This document shows, piece by piece, positions 16,997 to 26,011 of a stretch of DNA of 64,000 nt. The DNA is from Herbidospora yilanensis (GTDB lineage: Bacteria > Actinomycetota > Actinomycetes > Streptosporangiales > Streptosporangiaceae): NCBI RefSeq assembly GCF_001570565.1, contig NZ_BBXE01000029.1:114523-178522 (forward strand), in the 5' to 3' direction. The notes below the pieces were generated by a model that did no database searches, was not told the origin of the DNA, and saw nothing but the letters and a program-made list of their open reading frames with translations. Numbering within the stretch: position 1 is the stretch's first letter; every line of letters begins with the position of its first letter. The position numbers were made by a program, and so were the translations under genes.

Positions 16997-17590
16997 ATGA
17001 CCGACCTGTCCAGGCTCGCCGGAGTCCTGCTGCTGTCCTCGTTCACCGCCATGGTCGCCGGAGTCGCGGTGGCGGCGCCATCGGGGTTGACCCTGAATCC
17101 GGGCGATCTCGACGCCACGCTGCGCGCCGTGCACGACCAGACCGGCCTGCACCTCGCCGCTCTGGGCCTCGATGTGCTCGGCTGGCTGGCGCTGACCGCC
17201 GCCGGGCTCGCCGTGGCCGGGCTCCCGGGCGGCCTGCTCGCCGCCGCCGGGCTGGCCGGGCTGCTGCACGACGCGGGCAACCTCGCGGTCACCCAGCTCA
17301 CCGACGATCCCGGCGCGGCGCTGCCCGTCCTGCTCACCGCCAAGTGGGCGGTCAATCTCGCCGGGCTGCTGTGGACGGCGGCGACCGCCGCCGGGGCGGC
17401 CCTGCTCCCGCTGCCCCGGTGGTCGCGGCGGGCGGGCGCGCTCGCGGCCGTCTCGGGCCTGGCCGCCGTCGCGCTGCCCTGGACGACCGGGCTCGCGGGC
17501 CCGTCGGCGGCGCTGGAGCAGGTCGGCTACGCCCTCCACCTTCCCGTCATGATCTGGTACGTCGTCCTCGGCCTGCGTCTGGCGAAATAG
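16997..17590 (+). CDS. Small integral membrane protein, likely MerR target
   Basis: The product has 197 residues with about six hydrophobic helices (7-27, 55-75, 78-95, 112-135, 140-160, 170-195). No charged catalytic motif or known family is recognised. The ATG at 16997 fits the MerR-type leaderless promoter just upstream. Its divergent position next to a ligand-sensing MerR suggests a role in envelope or drug stress, but that is context only. Confidence 0.75.
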   Translation: MTDLSRLAGVLLLSSFTAMVAGVAVAAPSGLTLNPGDLDATLRAVHDQTGLHLAALGLDVLGWLALTAAGLAVAGLPGGLLAAAGLAGLLHDAGNLAVTQLTDDPGAALPVLLTAKWAVNLAGLLWTAATAAGAALLPLPRWSRRAGALAAVSGLAAVALPWTTGLAGPSAALEQVGYALHLPVMIWYVVLGLRLAK

Positions 17591-17767
17591 TCGGATTGTC
17601 CAGCCCGACGCACAATTCCACTATTCCAGCCACGCTCAGGGCGCCCGTAGTTTCTTCCTCACCCGAGTTCATCTGTCTAGTGAGGCGGCCCGCCTCGACG
17701 GACGGCCCGCCATTGACCTGGACTTATGCTCGGCCGTGGCCTGAGGCGAAGCAGCGATGGAGAAAGT

Positions 17768-18438
17768 GTGAGCGACGAGACGAATGGCGCCCTCGCCCTG
17801 ATCAAGATCACCGGCGAGGGCGTGCGGCTGACCGTGAGCCGAGGCGCGGCGACGGTCGTCGACGGGGTCGCGCTCGGCTTCTCCATCGGCGGCCTGCGGC
17901 TGGGCGTGGCCCCCGAACAGGTGAACGTCACGGAAAGGGTGATCCGCGACCGGTTCACCCTGCGCTCGGGCAAGGCCACCGGCCGCCACGACTACGAGCA
18001 CGAGGAGACCGTCCACACCTTCCGCGAGGAGGCGTGGTCTGGCAGGCGATCGTGCGCACCGGCCCCCACGGGGCCGCCGTGCGCTATGCGCTGCCCCTCC
18101 TCGACGGCACCGCCGAGATCACCGCCGACCACACCACCGTGCCGCTGCCCGCCGGGTCGCGGAACTGGGTGCTGGACTACCAGACCTGGTACGAGACCCC
18201 GCGCCACGGCGTCGACACCGCCGACCTGGCGGAGGGCGACTACGGCCTGCCGTTCCTCACCCGCCTCGACCAGGCCGCCCACCTGCTGATCACCGAGTCG
18301 GGCATCGACGGCCGGTTCGCCGGGGCGCACCTGCGCTGGGACGGCGCCCTGCGCTTCACCCGCGCCGCCTCCCACCCGGCTTACCAGGCGATGCTGGAGA
18401 TCGGCCGCGCCCAGCGCACCATCTTCGTAGCCCGCTAA
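17768..18438 (+). pseudogene. Truncated, frameshifted GH97 N-domain-like gene
   Basis: The GTG at 17768 (GGAGAAA upstream) opens a frame that reads ITGEGVRLTVSRG... to HTFREE at about 18030. The protein then continues in another frame (VWQAIVRTGPHGAAVRYALP ...) to a stop at 18438. The second half has the YGLPFL and HLLITESGIDG type segments expected of the GH97 N-terminal domain. The catalytic barrel is missing, and a Tn3-type fragment begins where it should be. It is probably a dead gene cut by transposition. Confidence 0.7.
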
Positions 18439-18781
18439 CTGCGGCCGCGACCTGCAACGCCAGATCGAGGAAGGGCTGAACGTGGTGGAAGCCTGGAACC
18501 GCGCCAACGCGGTGCTCTGCTACGGCAGGGCCGGGGAGATCTCCACCAACCGGCGCGAGGAGGTGGAGCTGACCGCGCTGTGCCTGCGGATCCTGCAGGC
18601 CGCCCTGGTGTACGTCAACACCCTCATGCTGCAAGAGGTCCTGGCCGAACCCGGCTGGGCTACTCTTCTCATCCCCGCCGACCGGCGCGGCCTGACCCCG
18701 CTGTTCTGGCAGCATGTCCGTCCCTACGGCGAGGTAAGGCTGAACCTGGGAGCACGCCTGAAGATCGGCGGCACCCGATGA
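18431..18781 (+). pseudogene. 3' remnant of a Tn3-family transposase gene
   Basis: About 116 residues without a start match the extreme C-terminus of Tn3-type transposases (QRQIEEGLNVVEAWNRANAV ... ALVYVNTLMLQEVL ... LTPLFWQHVRPYGEV). The N-terminal and catalytic parts are absent. It directly abuts the GH97-like remnant, suggesting deletion after insertion. Confidence 0.8.
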
Positions 18782-19042
18782 ACACCCACCGCCGCACCAA
18801 CCGCCGCGCCGTCCACCGTATCGCCCGCGTCATCGCGGTGGCCGCACTGTCGCTGTCGGTTGCCGTGTCGGGCAACCAGATCCTCAACGGCGGCACCGAC
18901 TTCCAGCCGCTCGGGCTGATCATCGGCCTGGGGCTTCCGAATCAGCGCCAGGCCTCGATGAGGATGCGGTGGGAGTGGACGAAGGAGCCGTGGCCACCCG
19001 CATCCGGGTTTCGAGCAGGCCACCGTGGGTCGAGGCGGCCTG
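18782..19042. other. Gene-poor debris between the Tn3 remnant and the lipoprotein gene
   Basis: An ATG at 18778 overlaps the remnant's stop and opens a frame with a signal-like stretch (VIAVAALSLSVAVSG), but the frame then runs antisense into the next gene. No functional gene is supported here. Confidence 0.4.
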
Positions 19043-20023
19043 CTACTCACCCATCTCTATGCATCCCCGGGTGCCTTCGGTCAGGACGTGCACCTGATCG
19101 GCTGGGGGAGCGACGATGTTCATGGGCGCGCCCCACGCGGCGAAGGTCACCTCGGTCACTGCCGTCGCCGGAGCGTCGTCCTGGAAAACGGGCGGGATCG
19201 GCGTGGACAGGGTCATCCGGCGCGGCAGCTGATCCGGTCCGACCGACAGTTTCCACGAGACGGTGATCGTCTTGTCCGCCCTCTCGTACATGTCCAGGTT
19301 CATGGCGTCGGAGAACGACGCGGTGCCTCCCAGTTTCCGGATCGGGGCCGTCCCCGCGTACACGGTCGTGGGGACCCCGTCCAGCTCCTCACCCGGGACC
19401 GGAGGGGCGGCGAGCGTGACCATATTCTTGATCAGTTCAGCCTGGACGAGTTCCGACAGCGAAAAGGAGCCGAGTGCTGATTTCATCGCGCATTCGTAGT
19501 CGCGGTCGTCCCGGTACCACGTCTTTCCTGCCGGCAGTTGCCCGGTGCTCGCCGGCTGCACGTATTCGGTGTCCTCGCCGGTCTTGATGATCCGGCTCCT
19601 CTGGTCGGCGAGTTCCTCGCTCACGATGTCACGCATGTCTTCGGGGACGTCGGTCCGATGAAAGGTGGTGGTGAGGTCGGATGCGGTCACGCCCATCCAG
19701 TTGCTCTGGCCGTGCTCGCCAAGGCGGACCACTCCCTCGGTCCGGCTCTCGTTGAATCCCCCCGTATCCAGGACCATGACTTCGTCTCCCTGCCGGGAGA
19801 TGCCGACGGAGCTCTCATCGGACTCGTTGCGCAGCACCTTGCGGACCTGGACGGTCACGCCGCGTTCAAGCTGGAGTGTCATCGCGTCGTCCGGCGTACC
19901 CGAGAACGGAATCACCGCCGGCTGTGTCACGGAATGTTCCGCCACGGATGGTGCCGTCACATTCCCGCAACCCGACAGGGAGACGACCGCTCCCACCGCC
20001 ATCAAGGCGCCGCAGACCCTCAT
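19043..20023 (-). CDS. Putative lipoprotein (LppX/LprG-like fold suspected)
   Basis: The product has 326 residues. A lipoprotein signal ends in the lipobox LSGC (C19), followed by a Ser/Thr-poor mature region. The pattern ending WKLSVGPDQLPRRMTLS ... VTFAAWGAPMNIVAPPADQV resembles actinobacterial lipoproteins related to LppX/LprAFG, often involved in lipid or glycolipid handling. It is intact although surrounded by remnants. The assignment is by general resemblance only. Confidence 0.75.
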   Translation of the reverse strand: MRVCGALMAVGAVVSLSGCGNVTAPSVAEHSVTQPAVIPFSGTPDDAMTLQLERGVTVQVRKVLRNESDESSVGISRQGDEVMVLDTGGFNESRTEGVVRLGEHGQSNWMGVTASDLTTTFHRTDVPEDMRDIVSEELADQRSRIIKTGEDTEYVQPASTGQLPAGKTWYRDDRDYECAMKSALGSFSLSELVQAELIKNMVTLAAPPVPGEELDGVPTTVYAGTAPIRKLGGTASFSDAMNLDMYERADKTITVSWKLSVGPDQLPRRMTLSTPIPPVFQDDAPATAVTEVTFAAWGAPMNIVAPPADQVHVLTEGTRGCIEMGE

Positions 20024-20092
20024 GCCACCCCCGTCCGACCATCAACCGCGCGATCATGACAGACACACCGGATCACCGCAATGGCGACAGCT

Positions 20093-20280
20093 TCAGTCCC
20101 GGGCCAGTCGCGCGTAGACGAGTCTGGCCAGGTGAGCGATTCCGTCGGCGCCGATCACTTCGAGCGCGGGGATCAGGCAGCCGAAGCGCCGCCGGATGGT
20201 GGTGGCGACTTCGGTGGCCATCAGTGAGTCGAGACCGAGCTGGCTGAGGGGGCGGGCGGGGTCGAGCCGTTCGCGGCGTG
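20093..20280 (-). pseudogene. Acyl-carrier-protein domain fragment (PKS-type)
   Basis: The leftward frame reads LDPARPLSQLGLDSLMATEV, the phosphopantetheine-site motif with its serine (LGLDSL), then the rest of a carrier domain to the stop at 20093. The upstream part is replaced by IS21 sequence. It is probably the last piece of a modular synthase gene lost by insertion and deletion. Confidence 0.7.
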
Positions 20281-20628
20281 CCGCCAGCTCAAAGCCGCCG
20301 ACGCGATCGGCCGGTTGGCCGGCAAGCTGCGCACCTACCTGCGCCCGCACGTGCTGGTCGTGGATGAGGTCGGCTATCTGCCCCTGGACCGCGACGAGGC
20401 CAACCTCGTCTTCCAGATGATCTCCAAACGCTACGAGACGGGCTCGATCATCCTGACCTCGAACAAGCCTTCAGCGAATGGGGCCAGGTGTTCGGCGACG
20501 AGGTCCTGGCCACTGCCATCCTTGACCGGCTCCTGCATCACTGCGAGGTCATCGCCATCAACGGCCCCAGCTACCGGCTCAAGAACCGGCTGACCGCCGT
20601 CCAGACCACCATCGCCGCCACCGGCTGA
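20281..20628 (+). mobile_element. istB: IS21-family IstB remnant with a 1-nt deletion
   Basis: The 3' part of an IstB ATPase reads RQLKAADAIGRLAGKLRTYL and LVVDEVGYLPLDRDEANLVF, then ISKRYETGSIILTSNK. One base is missing at about 20466, after which the next frame continues FSEWGQVFGDEVLATAILDR to the stop at 20628. The Walker A region and IstA are absent, so it is inactive. Confidence 0.85.
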
Positions 20629-20644
20629 CCGCGGATTGGGCTTG

Positions 20645-20749
20645 ATCCGGTTTGGCGGACATCTGAGATCAGGGGTTCGCCCCCGGAAGGATGTCCATCA
20701 TGGAGAGCATGGGGAAGAAAAAGCGTCCTCGCCGCTCGTTCACGCCGTT
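20645..20749 (+). mobile_element. Left-end fragment of an IS3-family element
   Basis: A terminal-repeat-like segment starting TGATCCGGTTTGGCGG is followed by the beginning of an OrfA-type frame (ATG 20700 or 20709: MGKKKRPRRSFTP). It breaks off after 13-16 codons into unrelated sequence. The rest of the element is absent. Confidence 0.6.
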
Positions 20750-20769
20750 GCCAGTCAACCCTCCGATAT

Positions 20770-20865
20770 TCAGTTCGGCAGCGGGTCAGCGGCGAGGTGG
20801 TCCTGGAACTCGGTGTGCCGGAATCGGTAGACCAGGCCGAACGCGCGCAACAATCCCAGCCGGTG
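20770..20865 (-). pseudogene. C-terminal tail of an NTPase-like gene
   Basis: The leftward frame reads RLGLLRAFGLVYRFRHTEFQ ... DHLAADPLPN then a stop at 20770. The YRFRHTEFQDHLA pattern is typical of the C-terminus of actinomycete NACHT-type NTPases. Only about 30 codons remain. Confidence 0.5.
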
Positions 20866-20871
20866 CGCCGT

Positions 20872-22455
20872 TCAACCGGATGGGCGGCTGAGCACGGCGG
20901 GCCCGAGCCATCGGGTCAGGGCCGCGCGGAGGGCCTCGCGCTCCCGGGCGGCGGGGCGGACGGCGGCCGAGGCCCAGGCGACGTAGCCGTCCGGGCGGAG
21001 CAGCAGGGCGGTGGCCGGGGGATTCGGGTCGGGGCAACTCGTGGTGAGGGTGTCGACCCGGTCGTGCCAGGCCGCCGCCTCCTTTGCCGGGGCGGCGTCC
21101 TCGGTCAGGTCCAGTAGCAGCGGCCGGGCGGACGCGGTGAGGCGGGCGAGCGGGACCCGGCCGGCCGGGGTGTCCAGCAGCAGGTCGGGGGCCCATCTGC
21201 CGACCAGTGGGTGGGGGTGGTCGGCGCCCATCTCGTAGTGGACGTCGGCCCCGGCCATCATGTCGGCGATGTGCTGGACGTTGCGCCGGTCGGTGAGCAG
21301 TTCGGTGAACAGTTCGCGGAGCGCGGTGACCTCTGCGCCGGGCTTGATCAGCGCGGTCTGCGCCTGGGTGTGCATGACCACGCGCCGGGCGGCCGGGCGA
21401 CGCTCGGTCTCGTAGCTGTCCAGCAGGCCGGGCGGGGCCCAGCCGCGGATCTCGGCGGCGAGCTTCCAGCCGAGGTTGATCGCGTCCTGCAGGCCGAGGT
21501 TCAGGCCGGGGCCGCCGATCGCGGCGTGGACGTGGGCGGCGTCGCCGACCAGCAGGACCCGGCGCTCGCGGAACCGGTCGGCCAGCCGGGTGTTGCGGCC
21601 GGTCAGCCGGCGCAGCAGGTGAGGGCCCGCGCCCTCGGGCGGGCCGAGCGGGAGATCGGCGCCGAGCACGCGCCGGGCGCTCTCCCGCAGTTCCGCCACG
21701 GTCAGCGGCCGGTCGCCGTCGTGGCCGGGATCCCATTCGGTGGTGCTGACCAGGGGCGAGCCGGCGGCGAAGGGGGCGAACACGAACAGCCCGCGCTCGG
21801 TGCGGTGGTGCATGAACGGCGGGATGATCCCGTAGCCGGGCACGTCCAGGCCGCCGGTGGCCGCGTCGATGATCGCGGGCGGGAGGCTGACGTGCGCCGT
21901 GCGGGAGACGCTCTCGTCGGTGGTGACGCCGGGGAAGCCGATGCCCGACAGCTTGCGTGTGAGACTGCGCCCGCCGTCGGCCCCGACCAGGTAGCGGGCG
22001 CGCAGCCGGTAGGGTCCGGCGGGTCCGGTGACCTCGGCGGTGACCTCCTCCTCGTCCTGCGACAGCCCGGTGAGTTCGTGTCCCCGGCGGATCTCGACAC
22101 CGAGTTCGAGGGCACGTTCCTCCAGGACCTGCTCGATGCGGCGCTGCGGCACCGGCAGCCCGCAGAGGGGATTGTCGTCCAGGTCGCCGAGGTCCAGGGG
22201 CATCGCGCCGAACACGAACGAGGGCCCCGGCCGGGGCGGACCGGCGCTGCCGCTGAGGCGTTCGTACAGGTCGCGACGGTCGAGCATGCGCACGACCTGG
22301 CCGACCAGACCGTTGGCCCGGTTCTCCTCGGTCCGTCCGGGCAGCCGCTCGACGACCAGCGGACGCACTCCGGCCAGGCCGAGCTCGCAGGCCAGCATCA
22401 GCCCGTTGGGCCCTGCTCCGGCGATGACGACGTCTTCAGGAGCGGTCGCGGACAT
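20872..22455 (-). CDS. FAD-dependent aromatic monooxygenase (PheA/TfdB-like)
   Basis: The product has 527 residues. It has the GxGxxG dinucleotide fold VVIAGAGPNGLMLACEL (about 8-24), a YLVGADGGRSLTRK DG motif (about 160), the GDAAHVHAAIGGPGLNLGLQDA FAD/GD motif (about 285-306), and a C-terminal thioredoxin-like domain. This is the layout of phenol hydroxylases and rifampicin monooxygenases. The ATG at 22455 has GGAGGAG 4 nt upstream. A TetR-type gene lies upstream on the same strand and probably controls it. The substrate is unknown. Confidence 0.9.
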   Translation of the reverse strand: MSATAPEDVVIAGAGPNGLMLACELGLAGVRPLVVERLPGRTEENRANGLVGQVVRMLDRRDLYERLSGSAGPPRPGPSFVFGAMPLDLGDLDDNPLCGLPVPQRRIEQVLEERALELGVEIRRGHELTGLSQDEEEVTAEVTGPAGPYRLRARYLVGADGGRSLTRKLSGIGFPGVTTDESVSRTAHVSLPPAIIDAATGGLDVPGYGIIPPFMHHRTERGLFVFAPFAAGSPLVSTTEWDPGHDGDRPLTVAELRESARRVLGADLPLGPPEGAGPHLLRRLTGRNTRLADRFRERRVLLVGDAAHVHAAIGGPGLNLGLQDAINLGWKLAAEIRGWAPPGLLDSYETERRPAARRVVMHTQAQTALIKPGAEVTALRELFTELLTDRRNVQHIADMMAGADVHYEMGADHPHPLVGRWAPDLLLDTPAGRVPLARLTASARPLLLDLTEDAAPAKEAAAWHDRVDTLTTSCPDPNPPATALLLRPDGYVAWASAAVRPAAREREALRAALTRWLGPAVLSRPSG

Positions 22456-22512
22456 GGTGCTCCTCCGTGGGTGGCGAATCGAGGGCATGGCAGATGAATC
22501 CGGATGCGCCGG

Positions 22513-22615
22513 ATCTCTCGGTACGTGGATTTCTCGGTGCGGGTCTCGCGGTGTGCGGGTCTCGCGGTGTGCGGACTTCCCGGTATGCGGGTTCCGGCGT
22601 GCGGATGGATCCGGA
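22513..22615. repeat. Degenerate tandem array of a 16-bp unit
   Basis: About six copies of TCTCGCGGTGTGCGGG-like units lie head to tail between the TetR and monooxygenase genes; two central copies differ only at the last base. The array lies in the leader region of the monooxygenase. Confidence 0.65.
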
Positions 22616-22643
22616 GTGCCGGTTTCCTGGTGCGGCGGTGGGA

Positions 22644-23273
22644 TCAGGGGGCGGGGAGTCCGGCGGCGAGTCGGTGCAGGGCGTCCGTCACGAGAGTCAT
22701 GATCGAGACGGGGGGATCGGCGCGTAGCCAGTGCTCCACGGCCACGCCGAAGGCCGCGGTCACCGCGCCCGCGACCAGCTTCGGATACATGTCGCGGGTG
22801 ACGTCGGTGCCGGTGCGTTCGGCGACCGCCGCGGCGAACTCGGCCTCGGCGACGGCACCGGCCTTGATCATCTCGCCTTGGAGCGCCGGTTCGGCGATCA
22901 TCAGGCGGACGCCGGCGACCCATTGCTGGTCGTGGGTGTTCCGGCCGTCGCCTTCCTGGCCGAGGGCGAACCGGGCCAGCGCCGCGTCGTTGATCGCCTC
23001 CCACAGGGGCTTGGACGCCGGCTGGGCGCGCAGCTCGGCCGCGATCGACCGGGCGCGTTCGAGATGGCGGGCGGCGATCGCCTCGCCTTTGCTGGAGAAG
23101 TAGTTGTTGAACGTCCGGGGAGAGACGCCGACCTCGGCGGCGATGTCCTCCACCCGGACATTCTCCAGCCCACGCTCGATGGTGAGACGGACGGCGGCCC
23201 AGCTCAGCGCGATGCGCGTCTCCTGCTTCTTGCGCTCACGCAGCCCCCCGCGCTCACCGTCCTCGGTACTCAT
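22644..23273 (-). CDS. TetR-family repressor
   Basis: The product has 209 residues. The HTH spans about 15-62 (LRERKKQETRIALSWAAVRL, then VEDIAAEVGVSPRTFNNYFSSKGEAI), with the TetR_C ligand domain after it. ATG at 23273. A perfect 15-bp palindrome lies 20 bp upstream. The monooxygenase gene is about 190 bp downstream on the same strand and is the likely target, with autoregulation. Confidence 0.93.
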   Translation of the reverse strand: MSTEDGERGGLRERKKQETRIALSWAAVRLTIERGLENVRVEDIAAEVGVSPRTFNNYFSSKGEAIAARHLERARSIAAELRAQPASKPLWEAINDAALARFALGQEGDGRNTHDQQWVAGVRLMIAEPALQGEMIKAGAVAEAEFAAAVAERTGTDVTRDMYPKLVAGAVTAAFGVAVEHWLRADPPVSIMTLVTDALHRLAAGLPAP

Positions 23274-23282
23274 ACCACCACA

Positions 23283-23825
23283 CTACCGAATTTTGCGGAC
23301 TCCGCAATGTTTCCGACCCCGCAAAAATTTCGCTCCCATGTCGGCGATGTGCCGCCCCGCCCTCGCGATCGACGGCCAACTGCCCACCTCCCCATGACCG
23401 CATCCTGAGCCGTTCAGCCGTGGGACACCCGCAGCAGAAATGAACTGTGACCGACTCGGATCGCTGCCTGCGTGGACGGAATACGACACAGTCGAATACG
23501 TCAGGTGCCAGTCTGCGGGTTCGGTCGGAACGAAACAGGGCCCCAACACCATGACGGCGTCGGGGCCCTGTTGGTCTTCTGGGATGCTTCTCTGATGTTC
23601 CCGGGGCCGATACCGGCGGTCCCGGGCGCTGCTGGTCGGTGTGCTTGTCGGGCTGCCTTCGTGCTGGCTGGGGTGGTAGAACTCCCGCATCCCGTGTTCA
23701 GGGGTGCCGCGCATGATGATCTGGCGGAAGAACTCGCCGGTCTTGGGGTGGTGGTGGATGTCCATGATCTGGAGTGCGGGTGCCGGGGTGATGCGCTCGG
23801 GCCGGCGGCCGGTCGGATCAATCAC
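23283..23825 (-). CDS. Hypothetical protein, 3' end doubtful
   Basis: The GTG at 23825 overlaps the stop of the preceding frame (GTGA). About the first 100 codons have coding-like base use (LQIMDIHHHPKTGEFFRQII, GTPEHGMREFYHP). Beyond the hairpin at 23534-23572 the base use decays, and the frame runs to 23283 inside the TetR control region. It may be a truncated gene. No family is recognised. Confidence 0.4.
   Translation of the reverse strand: MIDPTGRRPERITPAPALQIMDIHHHPKTGEFFRQIIMRGTPEHGMREFYHPSQHEGSPTSTPTSSARDRRYRPREHQRSIPEDQQGPDAVMVLGPCFVPTEPADWHLTYSTVSYSVHAGSDPSRSQFISAAGVPRLNGSGCGHGEVGSWPSIARAGRHIADMGAKFLRGRKHCGVRKIR
23293..23307. promoter_or_regulatory. Palindrome TTGCGGA-C-TCCGCAA upstream of the TetR gene
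   Basis: This is a perfect 7-bp inverted repeat with a 1-nt centre, typical in size for a TetR-family operator. A wider, looser repeat (TTTTGCGG near 23291 and CCGCAAAAA near 23329) encloses it. Confidence 0.65.
23534..23572 (-). terminator. GC-rich hairpin inside or after the hypothetical gene
   Basis: AACAGGGCCCC (23534-23544) pairs perfectly with GGGGCCCTGTT (23562-23572) over a 17-nt loop. Its position fits termination of the leftward hypothetical transcript, which would then end near here. Confidence 0.55.
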
Positions 23826-24308
23826 GGTCGGTCTGTTCTTTCGGGGGTCGGGCCTGGTGTCGAGGTGCTGATGCTGTTGGCGTCCTCGACGCTCCCGGAA
23901 CGCAGCTCGTGCGCGGGATGGCCGAGGAGCATACGGCGGCGGGTCGCGCAGTCGTTCCACTGCCGCCACGCGTCCTCCCCGGTCGACGTACGCGTGAGGA
24001 CGATCGCGCGACTCCACGACACATCGGCGCCCGGCCACGCCGAGGGCAAGCCCGAGAACGGCGACGAGCACGATTCCCGCGGTCCCGATGTCACCGATCG
24101 TGGTGATGACCGGTGCCAGCGGGAAGGCGAGCACCACTCCGATCACCCCGAGGACCACCACGAGGCCCGGACTGTAGGTGCGGTAGACCGGCTGAGCGAA
24201 CTCCCGCGCCAACTGCGTCGGCAGCCACCGGCGCTTGAACTCCTGGACGTTCACCAGAGTGACGACCGCCGCGAAGACGGCCACCACGGTCGTCAGCACC
24301 ACCGCCAC
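23822..24308 (-). pseudogene. Frameshifted small membrane protein gene
   Basis: The ATG at 24308 gives two or three hydrophobic helices (VLTTVVAVFAAVVTLV, VVVLGVIGVVLAFPLAP, IVLVAVLGLALGVAG). Near 24030 coding-type base use jumps to another frame (ADVSWSRAIVLTRTSTGEDA ...) that ends at 23822 and overlaps the next start by GTGA. One extra C in a GGGCGCC run would explain it. As read, the frame instead fuses with the downstream gene. It is either a mutation or a sequencing error. Confidence 0.6.
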
Positions 24309-24370
24309 GGCCGCCCCCTCCCGCGTCGCTGACTTATCGGGATTGTCCGGGCGGCGTTACGACGGACGGG

Positions 24371-26011
24371 TCAGATCGTGACCGCGCCGTCCGAAGCCGA
24401 GCCGACGGTGGCGACGTACTTGGCCAGCACGCCCCGCTCCACCGGCCGGTCCGGGCGGGTCCAGGCCGCGGCGCGCGCCTCCAGTTCGGCCGCGTCCACG
24501 CGCAGGTCCAGCACCCGGGCGGCCGAGTCGATGACGACGGTGTCGCCGTCCCGGACCAGCGCCAGCGGGCCGCCCCGGTGGGCCTCGGGGGCCACGTGGC
24601 CGATGACCAGGCCGTGGGAGACGCCGGAGAACCGGCCGTCGGTCACCAGGGCGACGTTCAGGCCCTGGCCGACCAGCGCGCCGGTGATCGAGAGCATCTC
24701 GCGCATCCCCGGGCCGCCGGCCGGGCCCTCGTACCGGACGATCACCACGTCCCCGTCCACGATCTGACGCGACTGGATGGCGGCGAAGCAGGCCTCCTCG
24801 CCGTCGAACACCCGGGCCGGGCCGGTGAACACGAAGTCGGGCCTGCCGCCCAGCTTCAGCACGCAGCCGTCGGGGGCGAGCGAGCCCCGCAGGACGGCCA
24901 GCGCCCCCGGGCCCTTCACCGGGTCGGCCACCGTCTTCACGACCTGCTGGCCGGGGGCCTCCTGGGCCGACGCGGCCACCTCGGCGAGGGTGCGGCCGTC
25001 GACCAGGGTGACGTCCTCGCGCAGCAGGCCCGCCTCCAGCAGGCGGCGCACGACCAGCGACGTGCCGCCCGCGCGCCACAGGTCGGCGGCGCTGTGCGGG
25101 CCGGCCGGCTTCACCCCGGCGACGATCGGGATCTGGTGGCAGACGCGGTCGATGTCGTCGATCTCCAGTGCGATCCCGGCCTCGCGGGCGATGGCCAGCA
25201 GGTGCAGAACCGCATTGGTCGAGCCGCCCATCGCGGCGACCGAGACGATCGCGTTGTGCAGCGACGCCTCGGTGATCACCCGGGACGGGCGGGCGTCGCG
25301 GGCCAGCGCGTCCATGACGACCTCGCCGACCAGCACGGCGGCCTCGTTCTTCGACGGGGCGACGGCCGGGATGTCGCTCACGCCGAAGGGCGACAGGCCG
25401 AGGAAGTCGCAGATGCCCCCCATCGTGTTGGCCGTGTACTGCGCGGCGCAGGTCCCGGCCCCCGGGCAGGCGTGGCGGGCCAGGTCGTCGACGTCGTCCT
25501 GGCTGAGCTTGCCGACGCTGCGCTCGCCGAGCGCCTCCCACATGTCCTGGATGGTCACGTCGCGGTCGCGCCAGCGGCCGGGCATCATGCTGCCGCTGTA
25601 GAGGATCACCGACGGCACGTCGAGGCGGCTCAGCGCCATGATCGCGGCGGGCGCGGTCTTGTCGCAGCCGACGATGGCCACGATCGCGTCGAACTGGTGG
25701 GCGCGGCCCATCAGCTCGATCGAGTCGGCGATGACCTCGCGGCTGACCAGCGAGGCCCGCATGCCGGGGGTGCCCATCGTGAGGTTGTCGGAGACCGCGA
25801 TGGTGTTGAACTCCATCGGGGTGCCGCCCGCCCGCCGCACTCCGTCGGCGACGTGGGCGGCCAGCTCGCGGTGGGTGAGGTTGCACGGCATGGTGCCGGT
25901 CCACGTGGAGGCGATGCCGACCTTGGGGCGGCGCATGTCCTCGTCGGTCCAGCCCATCGCGTACAGGTGGGAGCGCGCCGGGGCGCGGTCGGGGTCGTTC
26001 GCGATGCTCAT
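24371..26011 (-). CDS. IlvD/Edd-family dehydratase (probably sugar acid)
   Basis: The product has 546 residues, the length of dihydroxyacid/sugar-acid dehydratases. Candidate Fe-S cysteines are C43 ([10 protein letters not shown]), C116 ([10 protein letters not shown]) and C182/C188 ([18 protein letters not shown]). Such enzymes remove water from 2,3-dihydroxy acids to give 2-keto-3-deoxy acids. It overlaps the amidohydrolase stop by 4 nt and is last in a nine-gene leftward operon. The context favours an aldonate or uronate-derived acid over branched-chain amino acid synthesis. Confidence 0.9.
   Translation of the reverse strand: MSIANDPDRAPARSHLYAMGWTDEDMRRPKVGIASTWTGTMPCNLTHRELAAHVADGVRRAGGTPMEFNTIAVSDNLTMGTPGMRASLVSREVIADSIELMGRAHQFDAIVAIVGCDKTAPAAIMALSRLDVPSVILYSGSMMPGRWRDRDVTIQDMWEALGERSVGKLSQDDVDDLARHACPGAGTCAAQYTANTMGGICDFLGLSPFGVSDIPAVAPSKNEAAVLVGEVVMDALARDARPSRVITEASLHNAIVSVAAMGGSTNAVLHLLAIAREAGIALEIDDIDRVCHQIPIVAGVKPAGPHSAADLWRAGGTSLVVRRLLEAGLLREDVTLVDGRTLAEVAASAQEAPGQQVVKTVADPVKGPGALAVLRGSLAPDGCVLKLGGRPDFVFTGPARVFDGEEACFAAIQSRQIVDGDVVIVRYEGPAGGPGMREMLSITGALVGQGLNVALVTDGRFSGVSHGLVIGHVAPEAHRGGPLALVRDGDTVVIDSAARVLDLRVDAAELEARAAAWTRPDRPVERGVLAKYVATVGSASDGAVTI

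Noticed and set aside
20093..20280. Biosynthetic gene cluster at the acyl-carrier fragment
   Set aside because: No other synthase domain is present; only a truncated carrier domain remains among mobile-element debris.
22513..22615. Possible CRISPR array
   Set aside because: Units are contiguous 16-bp degenerate repeats with no spacers and no cas genes nearby.
24371..26011. Branched-chain amino acid IlvD
   Set aside because: The operon holds a sugar importer, GH4, FAH-fold and amidohydrolase genes and no other ilv gene, so a sugar-acid dehydratase fits better; the fold alone cannot decide.
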